DNA of 64,000 bases from Massospora cicadina (GCA_022478985.1 JAKSZP010017439.1:28771-92770); one strand, 5' to 3'; positions 46,380 to 58,385 are shown, counted from the first letter of the stretch. Numbers and translations are program-made. Notes: generated from the letters alone by a model not told the origin.

Positions 46380-47930
46380 TTCATGAAGCGCTGCACCAGC
46401 TGATTATGAGGAACTCAAACTCACTTTAGACGCCGTGCTCAAGAAACAAGATGAACTCCTTCAAGAACAAAATGCCGTTATGCACCATCTTGATAGCACA
46501 TTTAGTCAAATGAAAGTTCTGGGACAACAAGTCAAGTAACTCACCAATCGTTTGGATACACCAACAAACGACTAAATCACGCTGAGCAGAAATTGACCAG
46601 CACCTCCCAGCCCTCTCATTGGGAAGAGGAAGGATGACAAGGGAGGGCACAATATGAGGAAGAATATGACACTGGTCGGAGCTACTACTCCTAGGATGGT
46701 AGTTCTGGATATGAGTTGAGTCAGAGTGCCAATTCCCTCAAGTGATGGCGGTGCTACCCATGGCAGAAGACCACACTACCTCCAAAGCAGCAGACATCTC
46801 AAAATCCACTGGACCAGTTTCTCATCGAGAAACTGCTTTTGGATCTTGACCCATTCCCCAGTATGCCCCTAAAAGCTATGAACGAGATGAGGAGGTCAAT
46901 ATTGAGAAGCTGCCTCCCTTTGATTGAAATGGGAAAATCCATGGCTTCTTCAAATAATTTGAATTTTCAGCAGGAGGCGCGTCCAATTGGCAGAAAGCAA
47001 AACTTTTGATATCTGCCTTGGATGTTGAGAGTGCCAATAAAGTCACCTGCTTTCTCCTGAGCACCTCCAAATATATTGGAATGTAAAAAGTACCATGTTT
47101 TGAATGTTTGGGGGCACCTCAAAGATGTCACAGCAAAAGGAAAAATTCCTGACAATTGGATTCTACTGTAATGAGACACTCATGGAGTTCATTGATTGAT
47201 TTACAAAGGAGCTTATGTACTGATTAGGACAGAATACTTAGTGGAAGCTGACATGTGAATCACAATGAACTCTGTGGTAAAGCCATATGAGAGCTTCACA
47301 AACTCATTTCACTGATTCTGGATGACGACGTTCCCCTGCTCAAAATTGTATAGTTCTTGCACCGCATATTCCCTAATTTTACGCTGCCAAAAAGGGAATG
47401 GGAAAACTAATGCCTCCGCTGTACCCTCTTATTCAGGAGAACACGCTCATCTGGGCCACATTCCACCTAGCAACCCCCAGCCTTACTATAGTTCCGCTTT
47501 TCATCCTTAGCCAAATTATTATCAACAGTTCAACTACCACCCTGGGGTGATTGTAACTCGTCCACAACTGAACTACCAACCAGGACTTAGTTACGCTGAA
47601 CGTCAGCAATCATCTTACCAACATGGCCCTGGTTATTCCGAACGCCATCAAACTTTCTGACCTAACCCTCTTATGAAAATCAAGGACATGGCTCTTATGG
47701 GGTTAGCTGCTATGAATGCGGCCGCCCAGGCCACTTGGCAAAGATCTGCCCTAACCATCATGTGCACTACGTTCACCAAGTTCAATACACCAAGGAAAAG
47801 ATGGAGCAGAGTAGAGATAGGACTCTCTACCTCCGTAATTCTAACCCAAAACCTACCTGAATCAATAGTAGTATATCCTGCGGAAGTCTCTCTGTATGGT
47901 GACAGAATTTTATACTAGAAGTCATTTGGA
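46380..47930 (+). pseudogene. P3 gag with coiled coil, capsid and CCHC knuckle
   Basis: N-terminal heptad repeat YEELKLTLDAVLKKQDELLQ continuing HHLDSTFSQMKVLGQQV (46407-46538) predicts a coiled coil. The capsid part reads LPPFD, GKIHGFFK, NWQKAKLLISALDVESANKV (46910-47045). A Tyr/Gln-rich stretch (47460-47640) precedes the knuckle CYECGRPGHLAKIC at 47708-47749 (C-x2-C-x4-H-x4-C). Several stops and frameshifts. This is the clearest gag in the window and serves as the model for the others. Confidence 0.88.
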
Positions 47931-48229
47931 GGAGTGAGCGTAGTGACATGAGCTCAAGCCAAGGCTGCGGCGGATGAAGAGTCTTTGGATCAACTGAAGC
48001 CGTACACACGCCAAATGCTTGATAAAGCTTCCTTGGACAAGCTGGATTCTTCTACAGATGTGCCAAATATGAAAGGAGTAAACGTTGCCCTTCCAGTAGA
48101 CGCCATTGTTAAAGAATAACCCAAAGTTGGTGAAGGGATAATGAGTTTTCTTGAAAAGAGAGAACCCAAAAATGTTCACATAATAAACAGTCAATATTAT
48201 TCTTATTCTGAGTTTACATACTGTGATAT

Positions 48230-48500
48230 TGTTTAGTGAAGTTTAGAGTTCACGTTATATTAGATAAAAGCACTCCAGTCAACATAGTTTCCACCAAGTT
48301 GATGGCGACGCTGACGTTAAAACTGGATGTGGACTATTGAATGGTGTTTGGACTGCTGGAGCAGAAAGCACCATATCTGATGGAGCGTATAGTGCGTTAC
48401 CTTTGCAGTTTGAGTCCATTGTCATTGTAGCCCCATCAATTGTGCTACCAAACGAAAAATTAAAACTTGCTAATTGAAACTGTTTTCCTGTGACATTTCA
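48230..48500 (+). pseudogene. P3 aspartic protease remnant
   Basis: Fragments TISDGAYSALPLQFESIVIV and PSIVLPNEKL (48375-48465) line up with the M1 protease flap region (TTISCGAYGALPLQF, APAIVLESQ). The active-site triplet is not readable because of frameshifts near 48250-48300. Confidence 0.75.
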
Positions 48501-48529
48501 GGGCTTTCATTGATATTAAGGAGGAGACC

Positions 48530-49020
48530 ATGCCATTTTTGAGACAGCAGATTCCAATTTACTTCACCTCCAGCGGAGTGCTAAAGGATCTGGTGCACAT
48601 GAGCAACATCAACCTTGCATATAGTGATGGGGTGATGCCAGTTTTCTATTATCAACTGAAAAGAAAGACTCAGCCCCTTCCCCAGCAGATATATGAATAT
48701 CATGGAATACCTCTCCGAGCTGCAGGGTCTATATCTATTCCTTCCGGACACCAAGCTCTAGTGAACACTGAGTTAGAGGTGAAAGTGCCTGTTGGGCTTT
48801 ATGGGGAAGACAATGGGCCCTATCATTGAACATGGCTTGAGCCTCGTGTGGCTCCAGGGATTATACTTTCAGTCCATGGATGTTTTAAGTTTTTTCTATC
48901 AAATCTCCAGAACAAACCAATGAAAATCCGCTGACACCAAATTGTGGCATATTTACACTTGGCTTCAATAGAGGAGTTTCTTCAGGTTCATGATGTTGGT
49001 TCAATAGATAGTTTGGCCTA
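48530..49020 (+). pseudogene. P3 beta-barrel (dUTPase-like) linker
   Basis: Open 48530-48829, with IPLRAAGSISIPSGHQALVN, TELEVKVPVGLYGE, and after a stop TWLEPRVAPGIILSVHG, FFLSNLQNKPMKI and VAYLHLASIEEF. The order of blocks (I.P.G...LV.T.L...P.GLYG / EPR..PGI / L.N....I) matches M1, P2 and P1, and resembles the dUTPase fold or the equivalent linker of many gypsy pol proteins. The catalytic Asp motifs of true dUTPases are not apparent. Function inferred as structural. Confidence 0.6.
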
Positions 49021-49069
49021 CCAGTCGAGGTACTGACCGGCATAATGACAGTGGTACCGCAGAATAACT

Positions 49070-50460
49070 TAATAGGGCTATCAGAAGAACAAAAAGACCA
49101 AGCAATAGCTTTATTTCAGAAGTATAAGGAGATTTTTGATGTTGACAATCATTATTTAGGGTGTGCTTGGGGGTGATCCATCAATTGGACACAGGAGATC
49201 ATCCCCCATAAAGTCTCAGCCTATTCGCTGATCAAGGGCAGTGGAAAACGTTGTCACTGAGGAAATTGTCAAGATGCTGGAGCAAAGGATGCTTGAACCA
49301 TACAAGAGTCTGTGGCCTTCGCCCATTCTGATTGTAAAAAAGAAGGATGGCACCAACCGCATAGTAATACACTAACAGAAGCTCAATAGTATTACCAAAA
49401 AAAAACTTGTACCCCTTGCCACAAATTGACAATGTTTTGGATCAGTTAGGGGGAGCCCATTACTTCTCAGTGATTGACTTGATATCAGGTCACTGGCAGA
49501 TTGAGTTACCCATGGCAGAACGGGAGAGATGCGCCATAATCACATCCAAAGGCCTTTTCAACCAATCCATCTGCCCAAGGGATGTGTAACGCTACAGATA
49601 CGCTCCAAAAAGCCATGGACACTATTCTCGGTGACCTGAAACTGTTGTGAATCATCATATACCTCGACAATATTTATGATTTTACTGAACCTTTTTGGAG
49701 CATTTCAAGCATCTAGAAGCAGTATTCAACCATCTCTCTGAGGCAAACATCAAAATTAAGCCTCGAAAATGTAACTTTTTCAAAGATCAGTTGGAGCACC
49801 TGGTGTTTATGGTAGGCTCTAAAGGGATGAAACAACAGCCAGCCAAGGTAAGGCCATCCGCAAAATGACTACACCTAATAGTAGATGTGACATACAGGTA
49901 TTCCTGAGAAATGGTTGGTTACTACCAACGCTTCATCCCTAACTTTAGCTGTATTGGGGGGCTGCTATTTAAGTTGCTAAAATAGGATGCTTTGTTTGAA
50001 TGGATGGAACGTCATCAATACGCCTTCAATACACTTTGGATGGTGCTGATCAGTGCTCCAGTGCTACTATATCCAAACTTTGATAGAGAGTTTATTGTTC
50101 AGATGGATGCAGGTCTTTCCACTGTTGAGGCGGTACTTCCTCAGAAAGATGAAGAGGGAGAGGAGCATCCCGTTGCATACTGTAGTCAAAGTTTGACTTG
50201 CCATGAGCGTAATTATACTATGACCGAGTGGGAGTGCTTAGCAGTGATATATGCATATAAGAAATTTAGAGTTTCCTTGCATGGGGTAAAGTTTAAAGTT
50301 GTAACAGATCACACGTCATTAAGTTGGCTGCAGAAACTCAAAGAGCCTAAAGGGCGTTTATCTTAATGGATTCTTAAGCTGCAGGCTTATGACTTTAAGC
50401 TCCTTCACCACCCAGGAATAAAGCATCAGAATGCTGACTGCTTATCTTGATTGCCAACCA
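49070..50460 (+). pseudogene. P3 reverse transcriptase and RNase H
   Basis: RT: SPILIVKKKDGTNRIV (49320-49365), YPLPQIDNVLDQLGGAHYFS and VIDLISGHWQIELP (49407-49515). The active-site box reads YLDN at 49660-49671, one residue from YLDD. RNase H is open 49992-50366 with FIVQMDAG, NYTMTEWECLAVIYAYKKF, and VVTDHTSLSWLQ, and keeps its acidic residues. Frameshifts near 49580 and 49700. Confidence 0.9.
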
Positions 50461-50599
50461 TTGCTGTGACAGTAGATCTCAGTGATGTGATTTATGATAA
50501 GATGCTCAATGAACTTAAATAAGATGACAAACCGCCCCATGTGATCAAAGCGTTAAATGAGATGCAAACAAATACCTTACAATGAAATGGGGAAAATTA

Positions 50600-51714
50600 T
50601 AAGCAGATGGCGATTCTACGGTGAGTTTTCCATGCCCTCAGCATGGCCTGGGTTTACATAAGCGTCCACAAGGCAGTTGGACATGGTGGTATGCGCAAAA
50701 CAATGGAGTTGTTGCACCCTTGGTAATATTGGGAAAGCATGAGCTTCGATGTGCTCAAAACCATTTCCTGTCGCTACCAGTGCCAAGTGGAGAAGCCATT
50801 CCGCTGTAAGACTTTGTACCTGTTAGTGAAACCACATTTTGCTTGGTATACAGTTTCCTTTGATGTCGTCGGCCCTCTTCCAAAGGAACTAACCAGTGCA
50901 AGTACATTCTGGTGGCTATTGAACATTTGACCAGGTGGGTTGAAGCGCAGGAGATACAGGATTTGGGGGTGGTCACAGTGGCCAAGTTCATAATGGAATG
51001 AATTATCCAGCAACATGGCTGCCCTCAGTTCATTCTTGCTGGTAATGAAATCAACTTCACCTTGCACATCCTCCCCAAACTTTACGAGCATATGGGCATC
51101 CATGGGGTTCTGATGACTCCATATCACCCCTGAGTCTAATGGAATGGTTGAATGGGTGAAGAGACCTTGGTGAACATACTATGAAATTAGTAATAAATAG
51201 ATTTCTGATTGGAGTTCCTCCTTTCCACTGACATGTTTGCCTATAATATTAGTTACCATTCTGCCACAGAAAAGAGCCCCTTTCAATTACTATATGAGGG
51301 ACACCCAGCTCTTCCAGAATTGCTTTATTCATATGTAGAAGACACCAGTGGAATGGAACCCCACAACTATTTGACTAAACTTGTGAACACATTGATCAAA
51401 TTTTGAAACCTGAAGCATATTTCTTCAACTTAGCCAAGAAGATCAAAAATCAAGCTGTTGATCAGGTATGAAATGGTGGGTTGGCTCAGTTCACTGAGGG
51501 CGATCTGATTCTTTTCCATGATCAACATGGGTTCAGGCAGAAACACAAATTGGCCAGTATTTGGATTGGTCCGTTTAAAGTTATAGAGAACAATGAGGTC
51601 GACACATACCATCTAGGACCCTGTAAGTAGTTGGATCATTAACTGAGCACATGCGAAGATCCTCTGACCATATAAGCAATAGGAGCCTTATCATCTAGTC
51701 AGGGAGGGTAACAT
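50600..51714 (+). pseudogene. P3 integrase, C-terminal domain and polypurine tract
   Basis: Finger and core fragments: HKAVGHGGMRKTMELLHP near 50665, VSFDVVGPLPKEL (first catalytic Asp, near 50855), SNGMVEWV (catalytic Glu kept, near 51140), AYNISYHSATEKSPFQLLYE (51238-51297). The C-terminal SH3-like part reads FTEGDLILFHDQHGFRQKH and IGPFKVIENNEVDTYHL (51490-51620). Polypurine tract agggagggta at 51701-51710 lies just before the LTR. Multiple frame breaks. Confidence 0.88.
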
Positions 51715-52274
51715 TGCAATTCTGACATGGCTGGATGATAGGCCTGAAATAGTTATGGCGTATTGGGAAGAATCCGCCAACCATGATATTAGTTATGATT
51801 ATTTGAGTGCCTTGAAAAGAGGAAATATTGGGATATAATCGGTTATTATTATTTTGCCTCTAAATAAGGCGATAAATTGATAAGGCGATGTCAACATTTG
51901 ACAAATACAAATTAGATTTGCCTCAAATTAGGGTGATAGAGAGCTGAAGAATAACAAGCCAGAACCAAGGATAATTGTCAGAATAGATTAGTTTAAGCTA
52001 GGAGAGCATTATCATCTGAAGCAGCTGTATATAAGTGAGATGGGCAATTGAGAAGAGGAGGTTGTTAATAGTAGAGAGAGAACAGAACATCAAGAGGGCG
52101 CTGTATTTATTAAATAAATAAAAGATCGTTAGGGCGATTGCTCCTTTTTTAGTAAATTTACAAGTGTCTGAAGGACTGACAATATCCATATTGTCTGTAT
52201 GTTGTTCATTGGGTCTGACCTGTGTGATCCTTACGGTGGATCCATACAATACTGCCTAAATTATAACACACACA
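51715..52274 (+). repeat. P3 3' LTR
   Basis: TGCAATTCTGACATGG... to a CA-rich end. Matches 45729-46281. The short (CA)n run at 52266-52275 is absent from the 5' LTR end and looks like later expansion. Confidence 0.88.
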
Positions 52275-52512
52275 CATATATATACCTGAAACAGTTTGCA
52301 TGCATATTCGTGGTGAGGCAATCCTTCATTATGACCATATAAAAATTTGTTCATGGAAATCAAGTTTCCAGCTGCAGTATGCCACTAGGTGCTCCTCGTC
52401 ATCCTTTCCCTTCTTTGAAAGAACAGCACCAAAAGCTGTTAGAGATGCATCTGCTTGAAAAATGAATTGTTTCGTGAAGTATAGGTATCTTAGTGATGGA
52501 CACTAATTTTAA
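52275..52512 (-). pseudogene. M2 RNase H fragment
   Basis: The minus strand reads FIFQADASLTAFGAVLSKKG, EEHLVAYCSWKLDFHEQ, then the P3 junction. It matches M1 20120-20300 (FIIQTDSLLMAISAILSQ, EHLVAYVSRTF). The catalytic Asp is kept in QADAS. Interrupted on the right by C2. Confidence 0.85.
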
Positions 52513-53260
52513 AGGTTGCTGAGCGTATTTTTCTGATAGGGCTATGTTATAAGCCCTCAAACAGGATAGATTACTAAGAAAAATTATGGATCCACTGGCT
52601 ACACTGGCGTCTTAGAAGTAACTTTACTATCAAAAAGAGTGCTAAACTTATTATGCATTGTTGTGCTTCATCCTTAAGGAGCGTCAGCATGTAAGCTTTG
52701 CCCTAAATTAACTCTGGGTTTTCCTTCATGTTTTCTCAGGAGCTGATATCTGAGTTTTCAGGATAAAAATTATTTTTATAAACAATCTCTATAATATTTA
52801 TAACTTATTATAGGGGGTACTAGTTGATGAAGTTATTTTTGGCATCTGAGCCTGCTTGTTTATATAGTTTAGAGAGGAAACTTGGGAGATATGTTTGCTA
52901 GAATTCCTGTGGAGTCCATAAACAGCTTGGACCTTGGTGGGCTTATTCCAAAAATCAATCTTTAAAACTCTCTCCTAGACCCATTCTTGACTGTCTGAAT
53001 GGTAACTGAGCCATTTTAATACTTTTTGATTAACTTACTAAATAAGGAATTTTTTCAAGTTTTTATTAATCCTTGAATCTACAAAATTTTGGTCAAATAT
53101 ACCTATTTTTGTATAATGTCATTTCCTTCATTTTTAAATTTAATTTTAGGACCTTCAGCCAATGTTCAAAGGTAAGATCTTGTAGCCTGCCTGTTTGGCC
53201 TGTATTCCACTTAAGGTAACTAAGGCTATATGGTGGTCAGGCATAGCCTTGAATGTCACA
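52513..53260 (-). repeat. C2 left LTR (3' LTR in element orientation)
   Basis: Aligns with 53900-54629. Shared blocks: aatagggctatg-like start, ggctacactggcgtcttagaag (one of the longest identical runs), gcttgtttatatagttta, and taaggctat near the end. Confidence 0.85.
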
Positions 53261-53899
53261 TTTTCCCTTTTTAAAACCCCAATCGCTAGCAGCAGAAAAG
53301 ATGGCAGTGTTCATCTTATTGACCCCATGGCATTCTCTTGATGCACATGATTGTCCAACTTGAAGGCCCTAGATGAAGTGGTTGCAGGTGCCTTTGAAAC
53401 CATTTGGAGGTTACACTCTTCTTAGCCTGATGACAGAGCTGCATAACTTCCAAGTATAGGGTCCAAAAATTCTGGAAATATAGAAAACTAAAAGATTTTG
53501 GGCTTCTGTCTGGTTATCCCTGGTAGAAGAGATAACATGATTGGATGCAGGTATGGCGGGCAGCATAAGATTTAATAGAGTTGAAACCCTTGACCTGGGG
53601 TATTTGCAATGAGTGTTTTTTATGATGACCAAGACAGTGATTTTTGGTGGTGGATGAGACCAGACAGGACAATCCTGGCTGAACTTGCGGCATTCCTTAG
53701 AGAGAACTGGTGGAAAACGATCCCCTTTCTAGGGAGGGTTTGAAATCTAACCTTGTAACAGGTACATGAAGATGGCTGTTTGAAGAAAGTAACAGGACCT
53801 GACGGAGGCCTGTTTTTCATCATTAATATGAATTGTCACCCATGGAAAGTGGGGAATTGCATATGAGCTTCAACAAATGTAACAGATGTTATTTCCCAA
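53261..53899 (-). other. C2 interior, 639 bp
   Basis: Minus-strand open stretches at 53411-53632 and 53620-53823 (73 and 67 codons, overlapping in different frames) have no recognisable domain. No RT, integrase or primer-site motif. Like the C1 interior, it is too short to code for replication proteins. Confidence 0.55.
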
Positions 53900-54629
53900 T
53901 GGTTGATGAGATTAGTTTGCTAATAGGGCTATGGTCTGAGCCATCAAACAGGATAGAGCACCACAAATTGAAATAATGGATTAATTGGCTACACTGGCGT
54001 CTTAGAAGTAAAATCACTAATAGAGAGTCTAAATTGGATATTCTCAGTTGGGTTTTGTCTTGAGGATTGGAAGCACATAAGTGGTGCCCTGTTCTAGCTC
54101 TGGAGTGTTCTACATGATTTCTCAGGCGCCAGATATCTGAATTTTTAATTAAAGACTATTTTAAAATTTTCTAATTTATTTTGTGTTTTAAGTTTCTTAT
54201 TGGGATTCTGGAAGACAAAATTACTTTTAGCATCTTCAACAGCTTGTTTATATAGTTTAGAGGAAACAGGTGGAATACACTTGGGGAAGTCATGTAGAGT
54301 CTGCAGACATCTTGACCCTCAGTAGGCATATTATGAGAATTTAGATTTCAAAATTTTCATCTGAACCTTTCTATATTGTCTGACTGTAAGTGGGCTGTTC
54401 CAAAAATTTTAAGCAAAGTTTTGTTAGTTGACCTATGATCTGTTCTCAAATCTGCTAATTTCTAGTATTTATATATGTAATTGGCGTAATGTCTACTACA
54501 TGTCATTAAATTAAATTTATATTGGACAATCTTTGAGGGCCAAGGTCATTTTGCCTGCCTGTTAGGCCTTAGTATTCACCTTAGGGGAATTAAGGCTATG
54601 TCATGGTCAGGCAAAAATTGACTGTGACA
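53900..54629 (-). repeat. C2 right LTR (5' LTR in element orientation)
   Basis: Second copy, starting TGGTTGATGAG and ending CTGTGACA on the plus strand. M2 RT coding begins again immediately to the right. Confidence 0.85.
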
Positions 54630-54635
54630 TTCACA

Positions 54636-55700
54636 AAGTAGGTTCTCCATCAGTTTGATTCGCAGCTGGTTGAATGCTGAAGACACTCTGAGGCCAGGTG
54701 AACTTGACCCCCTTTTCAATATAAAGAATAATGGCTCGGTGATATAAGCAAAACATTCTATAAACTATCTAAAATACCCTACCATACCTAAAAAACTTGA
54801 ACGTTGCACATGTTTGTAGGTATCTTCATCTTCTGTATGGCTTTTATCTTCTGTGGTTGGGTGATGTTCAACTTTTATAATAGTAACGCCTAGATAATCT
54901 ATTTTCATTTTAAAAAATTGACTTTTTTGGTCTAATTTTTATTTTAACGTCTATCAGCTTTCAGAAAAAACAAGCTCAAAAAGCTCCAGATGTTGGCCAA
55001 AGGTCCACAAAGATATGACGATGTTGTTGAGGTAAACTAAAACACATGAGGTTTAAGATCTCCTAAAATTGAATCCATCACCTGCTGTAAATTTCTTGCA
55101 CGTTTTACGATCTTTGGGTCTTATGGGTTAGCTAGATAAGCCCTTGAGCGGTGATGATTTCACACTTCTCCTTTCTTCTGAGGCAAAATATTCTGCTAGT
55201 AGCTTAAAATGAGGTCTATGGTAAAAAATAAATGACATCTTCTAGCCTATCAAGCACGTCATCAGTGCATAGAATTAGTACCATTCTTTATTATGATAAA
55301 GTTTAATCTTCAAAAATTTAATTACTACTCTGTTTGCCCATCTTTCTTTTTACAATAAGAATGGAATTAGCCCAGGGTTTTTTTGATGGGGCCAAAATCC
55401 AATTTTTAAGCATTCCTATTTCTTTGTCTACAACCTTTTCTTGAGCGGGGACATCACTCCAGAGATAACAAGAATTGGCCCTGCATCTCACAAATCAATT
55501 ATATGTTTGAATTATTTAGCTAGTCCAAGGTCAGAGCCAGCCTGAGAAAAAAACTGTGATTTTTAAAAAGTGTTACCTGTTTTTTTGATCCTTGGTTAGC
55601 CCATAAAGGTTCACTCTTAGATGACTGAATAAACTTCAAATCTATCAATTGGCAGTCTAAACTCAGAGAGATTCCCAATCCCCATTACTGCGAATACCTC
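54636..55700 (-). pseudogene. M2 reverse transcriptase
   Basis: Minus strand from right to left: VVDKEIGMLKNWIL (55430), PWANSILIVKRKMGKQ (55330-55380), YLNNIVIFVDL (YLDD changed to YLNN, near 55020), RPKKSIFFKMKIDYLGV near 54920, and FNQLRIKLMENLL near 54650, after which C2 intervenes. Heavily decayed. It supplies the RT of the element whose RNase H lies at 52.3-52.5 kb. Confidence 0.8.
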
Positions 55701-58190
55701 TTCCTGAGGGACTAAGTGCAAAAAGGCAATGTTATAACTTTTTATAAATAATAGGGTAATAGCTAATTAGCTACAAGTACAAATATATCTAGTGACCTGA
55801 AATGGCCAAGCCTGGGGCCTAGCAAGGTTCCCTGTGGGAGCATTCTCATGGCTGGAAACTTATACTATTAGCTCTTTAAGTACCTCTAAATTTAAGCTCG
55901 TTTCTGTAAGTACAGATGATCAGCTCTACCATCTGTATCAAGGGAAATTCCCTCATAGAAGCAGAAAGGGGCTAAGCCCTCAATAGAGCCCCACTATCAG
56001 ATCAGTGACCTAGCGCCCATGGTAGATGAGCGATAGGTTACTGTCCTGGCTCTTAAAGTGCCTCCGTCTCTACCATCATTTCTCTTCTGATCTTGTAAAA
56101 TGGGTGGAGGGGTGTGCAGAGAGGTAGTTCGGTTTAGGTGCCTCCAGAAGGACCCTAGGGCTCACCCCAAGAGTGGCCTGGTCACTGATGAAATTTAAGA
56201 ATGTCTCACCCCTTCCCAAGCCCCAATCGATCTTTAGTTCATCTGGTAAGCCCGATTGGTTTATATTAGTATTCAGATCGCGAATTTAACCTGCAGATCA
56301 TGCAGATAACTAGAAATGTTTGTTCAATAAATTATGTTGATTGAATGGGTTCCAATGGAACTGGTGATAGTGACTTAACCATCCAGCAGGATTCTTCAGG
56401 ATCAAAAGTACCCCACTAGATTTTTCTTTGATCTGGTTGACGTGCTATAAAATATAAAGAAGCAATACAAGCTCTCTGAAGCTTTTCCCCATCCCATCTT
56501 GCTAAGATCAACCTGCCCATTTAGGGTTCCATGCAGAGGCTTTGCTTATCGCATTTTCTAAGCTTTCTTTCCCCCACTATATAGTTAACACCCTCCTTAG
56601 GGTAGTGGCTGGTTTATTTCTTAGGGTTCTTACCTTTTGGTATAAATAAACAAACCTGTTCTAAATTGCACTGTGGATTCCCGCTTTTGTTATTTCTATT
56701 AGCAATGATATCTAAAGATGTACGCCAAAAACTGCACATAAGTCCAAGTGTTTATGGAGGTGTTATTGAGATATGATGATTCAGTAGTACTCCGCAATCT
56801 AGTATAATTTGTATACCTTAGCTTTCCTTTGTTTGTCTGCCAATCTGCCATGCACACCTCAGATGTCATTAAAATTAAATATACCCTGCTAATCTGCAAT
56901 AGATTTGGCACGGTCTGTTAATTTTATGCTCCAACATTATTCCAATCCATTCTTTTTCTTATACTGAACAGCCGCGAAACACTGATGGATTGTTGTCCTC
57001 CCTGCCTCTCTTGCCCAACAGGTTGCACCAGCAAGACCAGCGGTTGCCCCCACCAAAATTTCTGGCTTCTTAAAAGGCCTTTATTATGTGAATAAACCAA
57101 TTTATAATCACACCAACCCTCTAGCGCAATATCTAATATTTAGTAGTTCAGCTGAGCCCTGGCATGCTGAGCCACTAATGGCCGCTAATACACTCAGGTT
57201 TCATAACCAGTCTTCTTTCAGTTATCTTAGACCCTGATAGTTTTTATGAACTTCTGGATCCCTGATGCTAATTGGAGGGGAGTAGAGAGTGGAGCAGATC
57301 TCCGCGGTGCATCAGAATAGCGTCAAGGGTTTTATATGCTTATGGCCCTTCAAACAGTATCTTATTGGTAGAATGCCATTCTAGGTATTAGATTCTTAGA
57401 CAGGGGATTGAATTGTTAGTTTTTTATTTTAAATGTATTATAAAGCAGAGTTTGTCTAAGGATAATTAGTGTGATGTTTTTGAAGATCACAAGCTAAACC
57501 GTAGTTTCTTAAAAACCAGTACCAATCAGTATGTCATAGGTGAGCTAGCTAACACAATAGAAGTGGCACTGTCTGCAATTGACTCAAATATAAGATTTAG
57601 TGCGCTATATGCTCCTTGTTCAAAGTACTAAAGTGTCTAGCCGTTCAATGTTCTTTATAATGAATAATGTCAGGAGCTATTTGAAATTTTTTACTAACCA
57701 GGTTGAAAATTTTTTTTTCTCAGAGAAACACTATCAACTATGGCCTAAACTTTTACATTCTTTACTAAAATATAAACTTATGTACACTCAAAATAAATCA
57801 AAGGGTTTGAATTTACTGTGGAAGTATTATTATGATCAAGTGGATTAATGCTTTGACCAGTTTCTAGCCAACAGAAATGCACTGAGTGACTAGGTATCTC
57901 CAGGTCCGTTGCAACATAATCTCCTTTGAGCGCAGAAAAATTTAAAGATCTGCAAAAAATATCACCTTAAAAAGCTTAAACATTAAGTGGAGTATGGTTT
58001 GTTAACAACCTCTTTGCCCTTTGACTCCAGAGGAGCATACTGTGAATAGGTGACTACATGGATATCATGGGCAATGACTGTACTTAGAGGGCTCTCTGGT
58101 ACCTTTTCTCTGAAGAGGACACGATCAGGAATGTGTTCTGGGTTAGTTAATTTGGCATACATAGAGCACCCTCACCTCTAATGATCCAAG
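55701..58190. other. Unassigned repeat-like DNA, possibly M2 gag/protease and other debris
   Basis: 2.5 kb where the protease and gag of M2 would be expected on the minus strand. I could not read either securely. The stretch 57600-57848 (plus strand, 82 codons, Lys/Phe/Tyr-rich) has no motif and looks like chance. No RNA gene seen. Confidence 0.35.
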
Positions 58191-58199
58191 TCCTTTTTT

Positions 58200-58385
58200 C
58201 AACTTAGTTCTCATAGAATTTGTGAGCTGTACATGGTGCTTGTTAGAGGCCTTACACTGTTGGTCCATGTGGACAGTATTGTGGCAGTCAAAGCAAGTGG
58301 GGTTGTTTAGTCTGGTGGCTAATGCTCCTTTTAGCTCACCATTTAGATGCGGTTTGATACGTTGTGGCTTGATCCAGAATGGTTG
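58200..58385 (-). pseudogene. Gypsy gag C-terminal fragment
   Basis: The minus-strand reading HLNGELKGALATRLNNPTCF followed by VHMDQQCKASNKHHVQL resembles the end of the gypsy gag (capsid) domain (LN.E.K.ALAT..., ID.....). About 55 codons without a break. It could be M2 gag. Confidence 0.5.

Larger units (their letters stand above)
45729..52274 (+). mobile_element. P3, plus-strand gypsy element inside M2
   Basis: LTRs 45729-46281 and 51715-52274 bracket gag, protease, linker, RT, RNase H and integrase in the expected order (6.5 kb). The 5-bp duplication catat lies at 45724-45728 and 52275-52279; the right LTR end runs into a short (CA)n tract, so the right boundary may be off by a few bases. 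M2 RNase H coding is continuous across the insert. Confidence 0.9.
52513..54629 (-). mobile_element. C2, second short-interior LTR element (inside M2)
   Basis: Paired direct repeats 52513-53260 and 53900-54629 flank a 639-base interior. LTR ends resemble C1: on the minus strand they start TGTGACATTC and reach GCCTGACCACCA within 40 bases, like the TTCCTGACCACCA of C1, and both finish ...AACCA. The purine-rich aaaaagggaaaa (complement of 53261-53272) supports minus orientation. It separates M2 RNase H from M2 RT. I could not confirm a target duplication (tttaa against ttcac). Confidence 0.8.

Noticed and set aside
58255..58300. Apparent CCHC knuckle CFDCHNTVHMDQQC on the minus strand
   Set aside because: The surrounding sequence aligns better with the end of a gypsy capsid domain (LN.E.K.ALAT), so the Cys/His spacing is probably accidental.
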